64,000 bases of DNA from positions 62,001 to 126,000 of the forward strand of contig JANSXY010000004.1 of the NCBI GenBank assembly GCA_024742695.1, read 5' to 3'. Source of the stretch: Paracoccaceae bacterium. Lineage in GTDB: Bacteria; Pseudomonadota; Alphaproteobacteria; Rhodobacterales; Rhodobacteraceae. This document shows positions 30,726-41,802 of the stretch, one piece after another. Position 1 is the stretch's first letter. Each line of letters begins with the position of its first letter. The notes below the pieces were generated by a model, which worked only from the letters and a program-made list of their open reading frames with translations, ran no database searches and was not told the origin of the DNA. Both the position numbers and the translations under genes were made by a program.

Positions 30726-31745
30726 TCAGCCGCGGGTGTAGAGGCCTTCGTAGATCGGCCCCAGCGTCTCGGTATCGAACAGCGACGAGACGGAGGTGCC
30801 GTTCCAGATGTTCAGGATCGCCTGGGCGAAGATCGGCGCGGTGGGCACGATGCGGATGTTCGCCGCGCCGCGCACCGATTCCGTCGGTTCGATCGTGTCG
30901 GTGATGACAAGGCTTTTCATCACCGATTTCGTCACGCGTTCCACCGCCGGGCCGGACAGGACGCCATGCGTGATGTAGGAATGAACCTCTGTCGCGCCGT
31001 TCTCGATCAGCACCTCGGCGGCCTTGCACAGCGTTCCGGCGGTGTCGCAGATGTCGTCGACGATGAGGCAGGTCTTGCCGGTCACGTCGCCGATCACCGT
31101 CATCTCGGCCACCTCGCCGGCCTTCTCGCGCCGCTTGTCGACGATGGCGAGCGGCGCGTTGATCCGCTTCGCAAGTTCGCGCGCCCGCGCCACGCCGCCG
31201 ACGTCGGGCGAGATCACCAGCAGATCCTGCATCCGGCCGCGGAACTGGTTCTCGATGTCGATCGCGAAGATCGGCGAGGCGTAGAGGTTGTCGACCGGGA
31301 TGTCGAAGAAGCCCTGGATCTGCGCGGCATGCAGATCCATCGTCAGCACCCGCTCGATCCCCGCCTCGGTCAACAGGTTCGCAACCAGCTTGGCGCTGAT
31401 CGGCGTGCGTGCCTTGGTGCGCCGGTCCTGCCGCGCATAGCCGAAATAGGGGATCACCGCGGTGATCCGCGCCGCCGAGGACCGGCGCAGCGCGTCCGAG
31501 ATGATCATCAGTTCCATCAGGTTGTCGTTCGCGGGCCGCGAGGTCGGCTGGATGATGAACATGTCCTCGCCGCGGACGTTCTCGAACACCTCGACGAAGA
31601 TCTCCTGGTCGTTGAACCGTTCGACGCGGGCATCGACGAGCCCCACGCTCATGCCCCTGTGCATCGACATCCGCCGCGCGATGGCGCTGGCCAGCGTCCG
31701 GTTGGCATTGCCGGAAATCAGCTTGGGCTCGGTGATCGTGGGCAT
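30726..31745 (-). CDS. prs: ribose-phosphate pyrophosphokinase (PRPP synthase)
   Basis: A 339-residue enzyme that makes PRPP from ribose 5-phosphate and ATP for purine, pyrimidine, histidine and tryptophan synthesis. Motifs include [16 protein letters not shown] near 11-26, the flag region [20 protein letters not shown] near 105-124, [20 protein letters not shown] near 137-156 and the PRPP-binding [16 protein letters not shown] near 230-245. The start at 31745 is set by family similarity; the frame is open well upstream. About 20 residues longer than the E. coli enzyme, mainly in an insertion and the short N-terminal addition. Confidence 0.95.
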   Translation of the reverse strand: MPTITEPKLISGNANRTLASAIARRMSMHRGMSVGLVDARVERFNDQEIFVEVFENVRGEDMFIIQPTSRPANDNLMELMIISDALRRSSAARITAVIPYFGYARQDRRTKARTPISAKLVANLLTEAGIERVLTMDLHAAQIQGFFDIPVDNLYASPIFAIDIENQFRGRMQDLLVISPDVGGVARARELAKRINAPLAIVDKRREKAGEVAEMTVIGDVTGKTCLIVDDICDTAGTLCKAAEVLIENGATEVHSYITHGVLSGPAVERVTKSVMKSLVITDTIEPTESVRGAANIRIVPTAPIFAQAILNIWNGTSVSSLFDTETLGPIYEGLYTRG

Positions 31746-31850
31746 GGAAGAGTCCTCGGCAGCGTCGTCGGATGACGGATTCGTGACGTTGCACAGGCCA
31801 TAGCACCGGGCTAGCGTGCCGGCAAACCGAAGCAGGGCAGGGGGCGCGGG

Positions 31851-32464
31851 ATGGCGCGGATCGACTACTATTTCGCCACGGTCTCGCCCTACACCTACCT
31901 CGCCGGCACCCGGCTGGAAGAGATCGCCGCGCGGCACGGGCTGGGGATCGTCTACAAGCCGCTCGATATCCTCGCGCTCTTCGACCGGACCGGCGGGATC
32001 CGGCCCGCCGACCGGCACCAGAGCCGCAAGGACTACCGGCTTCAGGAACTGCGCCGGCAAGCGCGGAAGGCGGGCCTGCCGCTGAACCTGCAACCGGCGT
32101 TCTGGCCGGCCAATCCCGCGCCCTCGTCCTATGCCGTGATCGCCGCGCAGGCGGCTGTCGACAAGGGCGAGGCGGCGGGTGACCTGGGCGCGCTGGTCCA
32201 TGGTTTCTGCCGCGCCTGCTGGGCCGAGGAACGCGACATCGCCGACGATTCGGTGGTGCGCGAGGTGCTGGCGGCGGCGGGCTTCGACCCGGCGCTTGCC
32301 GATCGCGGGCTTCTGCTGGGGGCGGAAACCTACGCGCGCAACCTCGACGAGGCGGCGAACCGCGGCGTCTTCGGCGCGCCGTTCTACATCACCGAGGGCG
32401 ACGAGCGGTTCTGGGGCAGGACCGGCTTGACGATCTCGACGCGCACCTGGCGGGCCGGCTCTGA
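31851..32464 (+). pseudogene. 2-hydroxychromene-2-carboxylate isomerase gene with 3'-terminal frameshift
   Basis: DsbA-like kappa-class glutathione transferase family; relatives isomerise 2-hydroxychromene-2-carboxylate in naphthalene breakdown. Residues 1-188 are normal ([21 protein letters not shown] at the start, [20 protein letters not shown] near the end). From codon 189 (GGC at 32415-32417) the frame goes astray. Reading from 32417 in the next frame gives [15 protein letters not shown] and a TGA at 32462-32464 that overlaps the ATG of the next gene, exactly as expected for the intact gene. In the given frame translation runs on to 32666 inside the hydrolase. One base appears to be missing near 32414-32417. 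Because only 15 residues are affected, the gene may still be functional or the lesion may be a sequencing error. Confidence 0.85.
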
Positions 32465-33264
32465 TGCCCATCGCCGAACGGGCGGGGATTGCCGTTCACT
32501 GGCAGGAGTATGGCGCCGGCGCCCGCCCGGTTCTGGCGCTGCATTGTTCGCTGGCGCGCGGCAGCGCCTGGTCCGGGGTGGCGGCGCGGCTGGGCGCGGA
32601 CGTGACGGTGACCGCGCCCGACCTGCCCGGCCATGGCCAAAGCGGCGACTGGGACGGGGCGGGTGATTTCGTGCGGCTGTGCACCCAGGTCGCCGGCGCG
32701 ATGATCTCGCGCCCCGTCGATCTCGTCGGTCATTCGCTGGGCGGGGTCGCGGCGCTCAGGCTGGCGCTGGCCGCGCCCGAGGCGGTGCGCACGCTGACGC
32801 TGGTCGAACCGGTGCTGTTCGCCGCCGCGCGCGGCACCCCGGAATACGGGGATTGCTGCGCAGAGGCAGCGCGCAACTTCGCGCCGATGGCGCGGGGCGA
32901 CCGCGAGGCCGCGGCGCGCAACTTCACCGCCAGCTGGGGGGACGGCACGCCCTGGCCGGACATTCCCGAACGTCTGCGCCGCTACATGATGGATCGCATC
33001 CACCTGATCCCGGCGACAGACGCGGCGCTTTTCGACGATGCCGGCGGGCTTCTGGCCGAGGGCCGGCTGGAGGCGCTGGACCTGCCGGTGATGATCGTCA
33101 CCGGCGCCGCCTCGCCGCCGGTCATCCCGCGGATCGCCGAGGCGTTGGCGGCGCGGCTGCCCGATGTCGGGGTTGCCGATGTGCCCGGGGCGGCGCATAT
33201 GGCGCCGATCACCCATCCCGATCAGGTCGCCGGGGTGATCCGGGTGAACCTGGATCGCGGATAG
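32464..33264 (+). CDS. alpha/beta fold hydrolase
   Basis: A 266-residue alpha/beta hydrolase. The oxyanion region is [13 protein letters not shown] near 19-31, the nucleophile elbow is [15 protein letters not shown] near 88-102, and the catalytic His is in [12 protein letters not shown] near 241-252. It has no signal peptide. The ATG at 32464 overlaps the expected stop of the isomerase gene (TGATG), so the two are normally coupled. The substrate is unknown; the link to an aromatic-pathway isomerase is suggestive of ring-cleavage products but unproven. Confidence 0.85.
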   Translation: MPIAERAGIAVHWQEYGAGARPVLALHCSLARGSAWSGVAARLGADVTVTAPDLPGHGQSGDWDGAGDFVRLCTQVAGAMISRPVDLVGHSLGGVAALRLALAAPEAVRTLTLVEPVLFAAARGTPEYGDCCAEAARNFAPMARGDREAAARNFTASWGDGTPWPDIPERLRRYMMDRIHLIPATDAALFDDAGGLLAEGRLEALDLPVMIVTGAASPPVIPRIAEALAARLPDVGVADVPGAAHMAPITHPDQVAGVIRVNLDRG

Positions 33265-33280
33265 GGGCGGCCGCCGGGCG

Positions 33281-34336
33281 CTATGCGCCCCGCACGGCCG
33301 CGACGAACCGCGCCACGTCCTCGGCGGTCGTCGACCACGAACAGACCAGCCGCGCGGTCAGCACCGCGTCGCCGGGCCCGTCCAGGGATTGCCCGAAGGG
33401 CCACAGGTAGTATTTCGCCCCGGCCTCCTGTGCCGCCCGGTGCCCGCCGCGCGGCCAGCCGGCGAAGACCGCGTTGGCCTGCGTCGGGTGCATCAGCCGG
33501 GCGCCCGGCAGGCCAAGGATTCCCTGCGACAGCGCCTGCGCCGCGTCATTGGCCCGGCGCGCGAGGTCGAGCCACAGGTCGCCCTCCAGATAGGCGTCCA
33601 TCTGCGCCGACAGGTAGCGATGCTTGGAAAACAGGTGGCCGCCGCGCTTGCGGCGAAGTTCGAATTCCCAGGCCTTCGCGGGATCGAAGATCACCACCGC
33701 CTCGACCCCCAGGCAGCCGTTCTTGGTGCCGCCGAACGACAGCACATCCACCCCCGCCTTCCAGGTCATCTCGGCCGGGGTGGACCCGTCGGCGACCAGC
33801 GCGTTGGCAAACCGCGCGCCGTCCATGTGCACGGGCAGGCCGAACTCCCGCGCCACGGCGCAAAGCGCCGCGACCTCGGCGGCGGAATAGACCGTGCCGG
33901 CCTCGGTCGCGTTGGTGATCGTCACCGGCCCGCGCTGGATGTTGTGCACGCCGCCCTGCGCCGTGGCCGTGACCGTATCGCGCAACGCCGCGGGCGTGAT
34001 CTTGGCGTCGGGACCGTCGATCAGCAGCAATTTGGCGCCGCCGGTGTAGAATTCCGGTGCGCCGCATTCGTCCTGTTCGACATGCGCCAGACGGTGGCAG
34101 AACACCGCCTGCCAGGGCTGGGCGAGGATCGCCAGCGCCAGCGCGTTCGCCGTGGTGCCCGTCGAAACGAGGTAGACGGCCGCCTCGGGCGCCTCGAACA
34201 GATCTCGGATCCGGGCGCGCACCCGCTCCATGATCGGATCGTTGCCATAGGGCATGGCATAGCCCGCGTTCGCCGCGGCCAGCGCCGCCATGATCTCGGG
34301 CGCGGCGCCCGAGGAATTGTCTGAGGCGAAATACAT
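33281..34336 (-). CDS. ltaE: low-specificity L-threonine aldolase
   Basis: A 351-residue PLP enzyme that splits L-threonine and allo-threonine to glycine and acetaldehyde. It starts MYFASDNSSGAAPEIMAAL; the PLP-lysine lies in SFGGTKNGCLGVEAV near 197-211, with DGARFANALVAD before it. I use ATG at 34336, giving the usual family N-terminus; a GTG at 34342 is in frame and its GTGA overlaps the ycgN stop, so two extra residues are possible. It follows ycgN on the same strand, perhaps in one transcript. Confidence 0.9.
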   Translation of the reverse strand: MYFASDNSSGAAPEIMAALAAANAGYAMPYGNDPIMERVRARIRDLFEAPEAAVYLVSTGTTANALALAILAQPWQAVFCHRLAHVEQDECGAPEFYTGGAKLLLIDGPDAKITPAALRDTVTATAQGGVHNIQRGPVTITNATEAGTVYSAAEVAALCAVAREFGLPVHMDGARFANALVADGSTPAEMTWKAGVDVLSFGGTKNGCLGVEAVVIFDPAKAWEFELRRKRGGHLFSKHRYLSAQMDAYLEGDLWLDLARRANDAAQALSQGILGLPGARLMHPTQANAVFAGWPRGGHRAAQEAGAKYYLWPFGQSLDGPGDAVLTARLVCSWSTTAEDVARFVAAVRGA

Positions 34337-34338
34337 CG

Positions 34339-34797
34339 TCACAAATCCTCGATGATGTGGTCTTCCCAGTCTTCTTCCGGCACTTCGTATTCCGGCACCG
34401 TCCAGCCGCGCACCGACTGGCCCGCGTCATGCACGCTGTCCGGGTCGCCGGTGATCAGCGGATGCCAGTCGGGCAGCGGCCGGCCCTCGTGGCGCAGCTT
34501 GTAGGCGCAGGTGGCGGGCAGCCACCAGGCGACCTTGTCGATCGTCTTCGGGGTCAGGAAGACGCATTCGGGCACGAAGTCGCGGCGGTTCGCGTACTGG
34601 CCGCAGCGGCAGGTCTCGGGGTCCAGAAGCCGGCAGGCGACGCGGGTGAAGGCCAGTTCGCCGGTGTCCTCGTCTTCCAGCTTGTTCAGGCAACACTTGC
34701 CGCAGCCGTCGCACAGCGCTTCCCATTCCGCGCCGTTGAGCTGGCGCAGCGGGCGTTCCCAGAACCGGGGGCGGAGGCGGGTGTCGCGCGTCGTCAT
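34339..34797 (-). CDS. YcgN family cysteine cluster protein (UPF0260)
   Basis: A 152-residue protein of the YcgN/YkgJ class. Cysteines likely to bind zinc or iron-sulfur are in LCDGCGKCCLNKLEDED near 28-44, CRLLDPETCRCGQY near 55-68 and FVPECVFLTP near 74-83. The conserved end RPLPDWHPLITGDPDSVHDAG is typical. Function unknown. It runs into ltaE, with stop and start overlapping or separated by a few bases. Confidence 0.9.
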   Translation of the reverse strand: MTTRDTRLRPRFWERPLRQLNGAEWEALCDGCGKCCLNKLEDEDTGELAFTRVACRLLDPETCRCGQYANRRDFVPECVFLTPKTIDKVAWWLPATCAYKLRHEGRPLPDWHPLITGDPDSVHDAGQSVRGWTVPEYEVPEEDWEDHIIEDL

Positions 34798-34859
34798 GGC
34801 GGCGGAGACTGCGGCAAAGGGCGGGGAAAGAAAAGCCCCGGAACCGACGCCGCGGCCGG

Positions 34860-35786
34860 CTACTCCGTCGCCAGGATGGCGCGGGCGCGGGCGCAGTCCT
34901 GCTCCATCTGCGCGATCAGGCCGTCCAGCCCGTCGAAGGTCATCTCCGGGCGCAGGAAGTCGACGAAGCCGACCGACAGAACCTGCCCGTAAAGGTCGCC
35001 CGCGAAGTCGAACAGGAAGGTTTCGAGGTTCGGGCGGTTTTCCCCGAACATCGGCCGCACGCCAAGGCTGGCGGCGCCGTGCCAGGTGCCGGCCTGCGGG
35101 CCGGTCAGCACGTCGACGGTCACGGCATAGACGCCGAAGCGCGGCAGGTGCAGGCCGTCGACGGCCATGTTGGCGGTCGGGTAGCCCAGCTCGCGGCCGC
35201 GCTTCTCGCCGTGCAGCACCGGCCCCTCGATCCGGTGCCAGTGGCCCAGCATCCGCGCGGCGTCGCGCGGGCGGCCCTCGCTCAGCGCGGTTCGGATCGC
35301 GGTCGAGGATATCTCTTCCGTGCCCTGCGCGATCAGCGGCGCGATGGTGGTGCCGAAGCCCAGCGCTGCCCCCATCCGTTCCAGCGTTTCGGTGCTGCCC
35401 TTGCGGCCCTTGCCGAAGCAGAAATCGGCCCCGACGGTGACATGCGCGACGCCAAGCCCCGCCACCAGCACGTCGTGCACGAAATCCTCGGCGGCCATCC
35501 CTGCCAGCCGGTGATCGAACGGCAGTTCGTAGAGCCGCTCCACCCCCAGTTTCTGCAGCCGGTGCGCGCGGGCCTCGGCCTCCATGAGCCGGAAGGGCGG
35601 CGCGTCGGGGGCGAAGAACTGCCGGGGATGCGGTTCGAAGGTGACGACGCCCAGGGGCAGGCCGGGCCGGCGCGCCAGTTCGATGACCGACCGGTGGCCC
35701 AGGTGCACGCCGTCGAAATTGCCCATGGCAACCGATGCCCCGCGCTCGGCGGCATTGAGGCCGGTCCAGCTGTGCCGTCGGATCAT
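34860..35786 (-). CDS. ribF: bifunctional riboflavin kinase/FAD synthetase
   Basis: A 308-residue enzyme that phosphorylates riboflavin to FMN and adenylylates FMN to FAD. The N-terminal nucleotidyltransferase domain (about 1-180) has GNFDGVHLGHRSVI near 22-35 and VGADFCFGKGRKG near 112-124, with ISSTAIRTALSEG completing the active site. The C-terminal flavokinase domain has RELGYPTANM near 201-210 and the end region FRGRPEMTFDGLDGLI-like segment. Full length. It lies downstream of a MaoC-type gene on the same strand, 36 bases away. Confidence 0.94.
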   Translation of the reverse strand: MIRRHSWTGLNAAERGASVAMGNFDGVHLGHRSVIELARRPGLPLGVVTFEPHPRQFFAPDAPPFRLMEAEARAHRLQKLGVERLYELPFDHRLAGMAAEDFVHDVLVAGLGVAHVTVGADFCFGKGRKGSTETLERMGAALGFGTTIAPLIAQGTEEISSTAIRTALSEGRPRDAARMLGHWHRIEGPVLHGEKRGRELGYPTANMAVDGLHLPRFGVYAVTVDVLTGPQAGTWHGAASLGVRPMFGENRPNLETFLFDFAGDLYGQVLSVGFVDFLRPEMTFDGLDGLIAQMEQDCARARAILATE

Positions 35787-35821
35787 GCGCCCCCGCTGGC
35801 GGGCCGCGCGGGCCCGGTCGA

Positions 35822-36265
35822 TCAGTCGAACTTGCGGCTGGGCGCCAAGACCAGCGCCTCGCCTTTCAGCACGACCGTATCGCCCACCGCGCAGTGGGTT
35901 TCAAGGGTCACCCGGCGGCGGGAATGGTCGATCGCGGTGACCTTGACCTCGGCGATCACCGTGTCGCCGGGGCGCACCGGCGCCATGAACTTCAGGCTCT
36001 GGCCAAGGTAGACGGTGCCATGGCCCGGAAGCTGTTCGCCGATCACCGCGGAAATCAGCCCGGCGGTCAGCATGCCATGGGCGATCCGGCCCTCGAAGAT
36101 GGTTTCCTGCGCGTAGTCGTCGTCGAGATGCACGGGGTTGCGATCGGTCGAAACCTCGGCGAACAGCTCGATGTCGCGATCGGTGATCGTCTTCTGAAGA
36201 TAGCGGGTCATCCCGATCTCCAGATCCTCGATGCAGATCGTTCCGCGCGGCAGGTTGTCCAGCAT
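35822..36265 (-). CDS. MaoC family dehydratase
   Basis: A 147-residue hot-dog-fold hydratase. The catalytic Asp and His lie in STDRNPVHLDDDYAQ near 40-54; IAHGMLTAGLISAVIGEQLPG follows near 63-83. This is the (R)-specific enoyl-CoA hydratase pattern (PhaJ-like), so it may hydrate enoyl-CoA for polyhydroxyalkanoate or fatty-acid metabolism. I start at MLDNLPRGTICIEDLEIGM (36265), with GGGGA upstream; an ATG at 36301 would add 12 residues. Substrate unproven. Confidence 0.88.
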   Translation of the reverse strand: MLDNLPRGTICIEDLEIGMTRYLQKTITDRDIELFAEVSTDRNPVHLDDDYAQETIFEGRIAHGMLTAGLISAVIGEQLPGHGTVYLGQSLKFMAPVRPGDTVIAEVKVTAIDHSRRRVTLETHCAVGDTVVLKGEALVLAPSRKFD

Positions 36266-36394
36266 CACTGCGAATCCCCGGTTCATGTTGCGCCGCAGCA
36301 TTACATGGGCCGGAACCGCCGATCAAGTGGTCGCGCAACATTATTGTCATTTTGCCGCGGAAGGCGGAAATATTATTGCTTTCCCGTTTCCGGG

Positions 36395-37279
36395 CTAGCG
36401 CAGCTTGCCGATCGCATAGGTCGCGCCGATCTGCCGTTCGGCCAGCCACGGGGCAAGCAGCGCGGGATCGGGGTTTTCCGGGTCCGGGCCGAACTCCGCC
36501 GCCGCCAGCCCGCCGGTGACGAACACGGTGTCGATCCCCTCGGCCAGCCCGCCCTGAACGTCGGTCGCGATGCCGTCGCCCACGGCCAGGAAGCCCGCGG
36601 CCTCGATGTCGCGCCCGGCATGGGCGGCAAGCCGGCGGCGCGCGAGGTCGTAGATCGGCGGATGCGGCTTGCCGAAGTACAGCGCCGTGCCGCCCATCTC
36701 TTCGTAAAGCGCGGCCAGCGCGCCGGCGCAGTAGATCCGCGTCTCGCCGTAATCGACGACCAGATCGGGATTGGTGCACAGCATCGGCAGCCCGCGCGCC
36801 TTGGCCGACAGGAAGCGGCCGCGGTAATCTTCCGGCACGTCGGTCATCTCGTCGAACGGACCGGTGCAGACGATCCCCTCGGCCGCGTCGAAATCGACCC
36901 GCTCGATCGGCAGCGGATCGTCGAGGTCGGCGGGCGGATCGGTGAAGAAACTGTCGTCCTTCTCCGGCCCCAGGTGCCAGACCTTGCGGCCCACGGCGCC
37001 GGTGAACAGCCCGTACTGCGCCGCGTCGCCCGAGCTTGCCACCACGTCCCAGGCGTCGCGCGGCACGCCAAGCCGGGCGAGCTGACGGATCACCTGCGCC
37101 GACGGGCGCGGCGCGTTGGTGACCAGCGCGACATGCCCGCCGCCGGCCCGGAACGCCTGCAGGGCCGCGACGGCGGCCGGAAAGGGTTCCCTGCCGTTGT
37201 GAAGGCAGCCCCAGAGGTCGCACAGCAGCGCGTCGTAGCGATCGGCGATGTCGGACAGCGCGTCAATGATCCGGGTCAT
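36395..37279 (-). CDS. TIGR01459 family HAD-type hydrolase
   Basis: A 294-residue HAD-IIA phosphatase. Motif I is DALLCDLWGCLHNG near 16-29 (the second Asp of the usual DxDG is replaced, as typical in this family), motif II follows in LVTNAPRPSAQVIRQL near 52-67, and the last acidic motif is GDGIATDVQGGLAEG near 235-249. The family is restricted to alphaproteobacteria; substrate unknown. The ATG at 37279 has GAAAGGCCC upstream. It is downstream of ppaC on the same strand, separated by 158 bases that hold three palindromes. Confidence 0.9.
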   Translation of the reverse strand: MTRIIDALSDIADRYDALLCDLWGCLHNGREPFPAAVAALQAFRAGGGHVALVTNAPRPSAQVIRQLARLGVPRDAWDVVASSGDAAQYGLFTGAVGRKVWHLGPEKDDSFFTDPPADLDDPLPIERVDFDAAEGIVCTGPFDEMTDVPEDYRGRFLSAKARGLPMLCTNPDLVVDYGETRIYCAGALAALYEEMGGTALYFGKPHPPIYDLARRRLAAHAGRDIEAAGFLAVGDGIATDVQGGLAEGIDTVFVTGGLAAAEFGPDPENPDPALLAPWLAERQIGATYAIGKLR

Positions 37280-37305
37280 GGGCGGGCCTTTCGGGTGGAA
37301 CGGGC

Positions 37306-37423
37306 GGCAAAATCCTTCGTCCGAAGGATTTTGCCGGGCGCCTGCGGCGCTGACGTCAAGGTTTTCCGGACGAAAAACCTTGACGGGCACGTCCGCAAAA
37401 CTCTTCGTCCGAAGAGTCTTGCG
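37306..37423. repeat. three successive 30-base palindromes
   Basis: Palindrome 1 (37306-37335) has perfect 14-base arms GGCAAAATCCTTCG and CGAAGGATTTTGCC around TC. Palindrome 2 (37355-37384) has 11-base arms GTCAAGGTTTT / AAAACCTTGAC with further CG pairing near the centre. Palindrome 3 (37394-37423) has arms CGCAAAACTCTTCG and CGAAGAGTCTTGCG with one G-T mismatch around TC. All share a CG-TC/GA-CG centre and a CAA-type end. Copies are 19 and 9 bases apart. They lie just after ppaC, and before the HAD gene, on the same strand. Confidence 0.9.
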
Positions 37424-37437
37424 GTCTCCGCGCGGGA

Positions 37438-38355
37438 TCAGACCTTGAGCGCCGGGATGATCTGCTTCTTGCGGCTCATGATCCCCGGCAGCACGACCGT
37501 GTCGCCCGAGACCGTCGCGCCGAAGCTGGCCTCGGCGATCCGTTTCACGAGATCGTTCGGCACCAGCAGCGTCGCCTCCTCGCGGATGATGTCCACGACG
37601 AACAGCAGTACTTGCTCGGCCCCGTCCTCGGCCGCGACGCCGGGCATCGCCGCCATCAGCGCGTCCTTGCGGTCGAGGACCGCCTTGGGCGAGGTCGTTT
37701 CCAGCACCGAGACGCGCAGCTGCTTGCCGGCGACCTCGTATTCCTTCGAATCCATCCGCAGCAGGTCCGCCTCGGAGAAGGCCGAGACGTCGGATTTCGC
37801 GGCGAACAGTTCTTCCGCGTAATCGGGGATCGAGATACCCAGCTCACCCGCCAGCTTCTCGGCCACCGCGCGGTCATGGTCGGTGGTGGTGGGCGAGCGG
37901 AATTCCAGCGTGTCGGACAGGATGCACGACAGCATCGCGCATTTCACCGGTTCTGGCATCTTGTCCATGTCGGCGCCGATCATGTCGTGCATGATCGTCG
38001 CGGTGCAGGCCAGCGGCCGGATCGTGATGTCGATCGGCCCCTTCGTCTTCAGACCGCCGGCCAGCAGGTGATGGTCGATGATCTGCACCACGTTCGCCTC
38101 GTTGATCGAGGCGGGCAGTTCGGCCGGGTTGTTGGTATCGACCACCACGCAGGTCTCTCCCGGCGCGACATCGGCGACGATCTCGGGCTTGTCGAGGTTC
38201 CAGCGCTTCAGGACGAAGGCGGCCTCGGTATTGGGTTCGCCCAGCAGGACGGGCTTGGCGGGGGTGCCCTTCACCTCGGTCAGGTACCAGGCCCAGATGA
38301 TGGGCGAGCCGGTGGAATCGGTGTCGGGCGACTTGTGGCCGAAGACCTTGATCAT
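37438..38355 (-). CDS. ppaC: manganese-dependent inorganic pyrophosphatase
   Basis: A 305-residue family II pyrophosphatase (DHH superfamily) that hydrolyses PPi to two phosphates. Motifs are FGHKSPDTDSTGSPI near 4-18, VVDTNNPAEL near 67-76 and the DHH motif IIDHHLLAGG near 87-96, followed by DTLEFRSPTTTDHD near 144-157. The ATG at 38355 begins the family pattern; AGAGGGA lies upstream. The type I PPase normally found in most proteobacteria is not in the window. It is followed by three palindromes. Confidence 0.95.
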   Translation of the reverse strand: MIKVFGHKSPDTDSTGSPIIWAWYLTEVKGTPAKPVLLGEPNTEAAFVLKRWNLDKPEIVADVAPGETCVVVDTNNPAELPASINEANVVQIIDHHLLAGGLKTKGPIDITIRPLACTATIMHDMIGADMDKMPEPVKCAMLSCILSDTLEFRSPTTTDHDRAVAEKLAGELGISIPDYAEELFAAKSDVSAFSEADLLRMDSKEYEVAGKQLRVSVLETTSPKAVLDRKDALMAAMPGVAAEDGAEQVLLFVVDIIREEATLLVPNDLVKRIAEASFGATVSGDTVVLPGIMSRKKQIIPALKV

Positions 38356-38451
38356 GAGTCGGGTCCCTCTGTTCGGGCTATGGGAAATCGCGCGCCTTTT
38401 AGCCTTGCGGGCCGGGCTTGTCACCCTGTTTCGCCGCGCCGCGGCATCGGC

Positions 38452-39459
38452 CTAGAACGGGCGGCGGGCCAGGTCGAACCCGCGCTCTTCAAGCAGCGGC
38501 AGCAGGCCCGCGGGCCCCGACAGATGCGCCGCGCCGACGGCCACCGCCACGCGGCGGCCCTCGGCGGCGGGCAGGAGCCGTTCGATCCAGGCGCGGTTGC
38601 GCGACGACAGGAGCGCCTCTTCCATCACCGCGAAGTCGGCCTCCAGCCGCCCGGCCTCGGCATCGGACTGCGACAACGCCACGAAGCGCGAGTATTCCCA
38701 GATCAGGCGGTGTTCCTCGCGAAACCATGCCTCTTCCATCGTCGCGAGCGCATCCTCGGACTGGCCGGCAAGCGGCAGAGAGGCGCGCAGCATGTCGATC
38801 TGGCGGTCGAAGGGCAACCCGTCGAAGATGCCGAGCGCCGTGTCCCAGGGTTCCAGCGCCTGCATCGGCACGCCGGCGGCCGCGGCGCGGTCCATCAGCA
38901 GGCGGTCCAGCCCCTGGCGCGGCGGCTGGCCGCCCTCGGTCAGGCAGGCGGGTATCGCCAGCAGCACCGCGACGTACCAGGGCCGGAACTTGGCGCCCAG
39001 GAACGGCGGGATGTCACGCGCCCTGAATTCCGCCGACAGGCGCTGCCAATCCTCTTCCGGCAGCGCCTCTGGCAGGGTCGGGCCATCGGTCAGGAACAGC
39101 CGCGACGGATCGCGGGCCACGGTCTGCTGCAATTCCTCGACCTCGGTGTCGGTCGCCTCGACGAACAGGATCTCGGCCCCGGCGATCACCGGGGTCAGCC
39201 GCTCCGCGACCGCCTCCATCCGCGGGTCGTAGAGGTGATAGGTGCCGATCAGCGCGATCTCGGTCGTGCCGCGCCGTGCCACCCAGTGATTGCCCGCGGC
39301 GTAGGCGGACGGGCCGACGGCGGCCCTGAGGGCCGCGCGGTCGGCCTCGGGCAGGGCGGGGATCAGATCCTGCCCCGCGCAGGCGGCGCGCGCTGGCGCG
39401 GCCGTGCCACCAAGGCAGACCAGAAGCAGGGCCAGGGACAGGACGAAACGCATGGGCAT
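38452..39459 (-). CDS. TraB/GumN family protein (secreted)
   Basis: A 335-residue protein with a signal peptide (hydrophobic FVLSLALLLVCLGG, likely cut after APARA near residue 24). The TraB/GumN motif GTYHLYDPRM lies near 66-75, and the C-terminal VAVGAAHLSGPAGLLPLLEERG near 308-329 matches the second conserved His region. Family members are suspected metalloproteases or hydrolases; function unknown. I start at ATG 39459 because CCGGAGTGATC precedes it; ATG 39453 is possible. It faces the groES promoter region. Confidence 0.85.
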   Translation of the reverse strand: MPMRFVLSLALLLVCLGGTAAPARAACAGQDLIPALPEADRAALRAAVGPSAYAAGNHWVARRGTTEIALIGTYHLYDPRMEAVAERLTPVIAGAEILFVEATDTEVEELQQTVARDPSRLFLTDGPTLPEALPEEDWQRLSAEFRARDIPPFLGAKFRPWYVAVLLAIPACLTEGGQPPRQGLDRLLMDRAAAAGVPMQALEPWDTALGIFDGLPFDRQIDMLRASLPLAGQSEDALATMEEAWFREEHRLIWEYSRFVALSQSDAEAGRLEADFAVMEEALLSSRNRAWIERLLPAAEGRRVAVAVGAAHLSGPAGLLPLLEERGFDLARRPF

Positions 39460-39552
39460 GATCACTCCGGCACGGGAACGCGGCTGGCCCACCCTGCCAG
39501 CCCGCGCCGGACGCGACCAGAAGACCCGTTCATTTTTTCGCGTTCGGACCCG

Positions 39553-39581
39553 TTGACAGCCCCGTGCGACCTGCCTATCTC
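39553..39581 (+). promoter_or_regulatory. promoter of groESL
   Basis: TTGACA at 39553-39558, 17-base spacer and TATCTC at 39576-39581. The sequence CCTATCT around the -10 also fits the alphaproteobacterial RpoH form CYTATNT, so either sigma-70 or RpoH may use it. Confidence 0.7.
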
Positions 39582-39588
39582 CGCGCTG

Positions 39589-39615
39589 CTGGCACTCATC
39601 GAAGACGAGTGCTAA
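39589..39615 (+). promoter_or_regulatory. CIRCE operator of groESL
   Basis: CTGGCACTC (39589-39597), nine bases, then GAGTGCTAA (39607-39615). The consensus is TTAGCACTC-N9-GAGTGCTAA; the right arm is perfect and the left matches 7 of 9. HrcA is expected to repress here. It lies 38 bases before the groES start. Confidence 0.92.
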
Positions 39616-39652
39616 CGCAGCATGAAACCTGGAACCTAGGGAGTGTTACCAG

Positions 39653-41681
<2,029 letters not shown>

Positions 41682-41709
41682 TCCCGGCCATCGGGCCAAG
41701 GAAACACGA

Positions 41710-41737
41710 GGGCGCCGGGAAACCGGCGCCCTTCTTC
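41710..41737 (+). terminator. rho-independent terminator of groESL
   Basis: Perfect 9-base stem GGGCGCCGG / CCGGCGCCC with GAAA loop, followed by TTCTTCG. It lies 29 bases after the groEL stop. Confidence 0.8.
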
Positions 41738-41802
41738 GTCTTGCCCGGCCGCCTGGCCGGGCGCGGCTTTCATTGCCGGGCGCTTCGGGCCTAGGGTGCG
41801 CC

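Noticed and set aside
32409..32420. Programmed -1 ribosomal frameshift at the isomerase gene end
   Set aside because: TTC TGG GGC AGG does not form an X XXY YYZ slippery heptamer and no downstream stem is evident; a base deletion or sequencing error is simpler.
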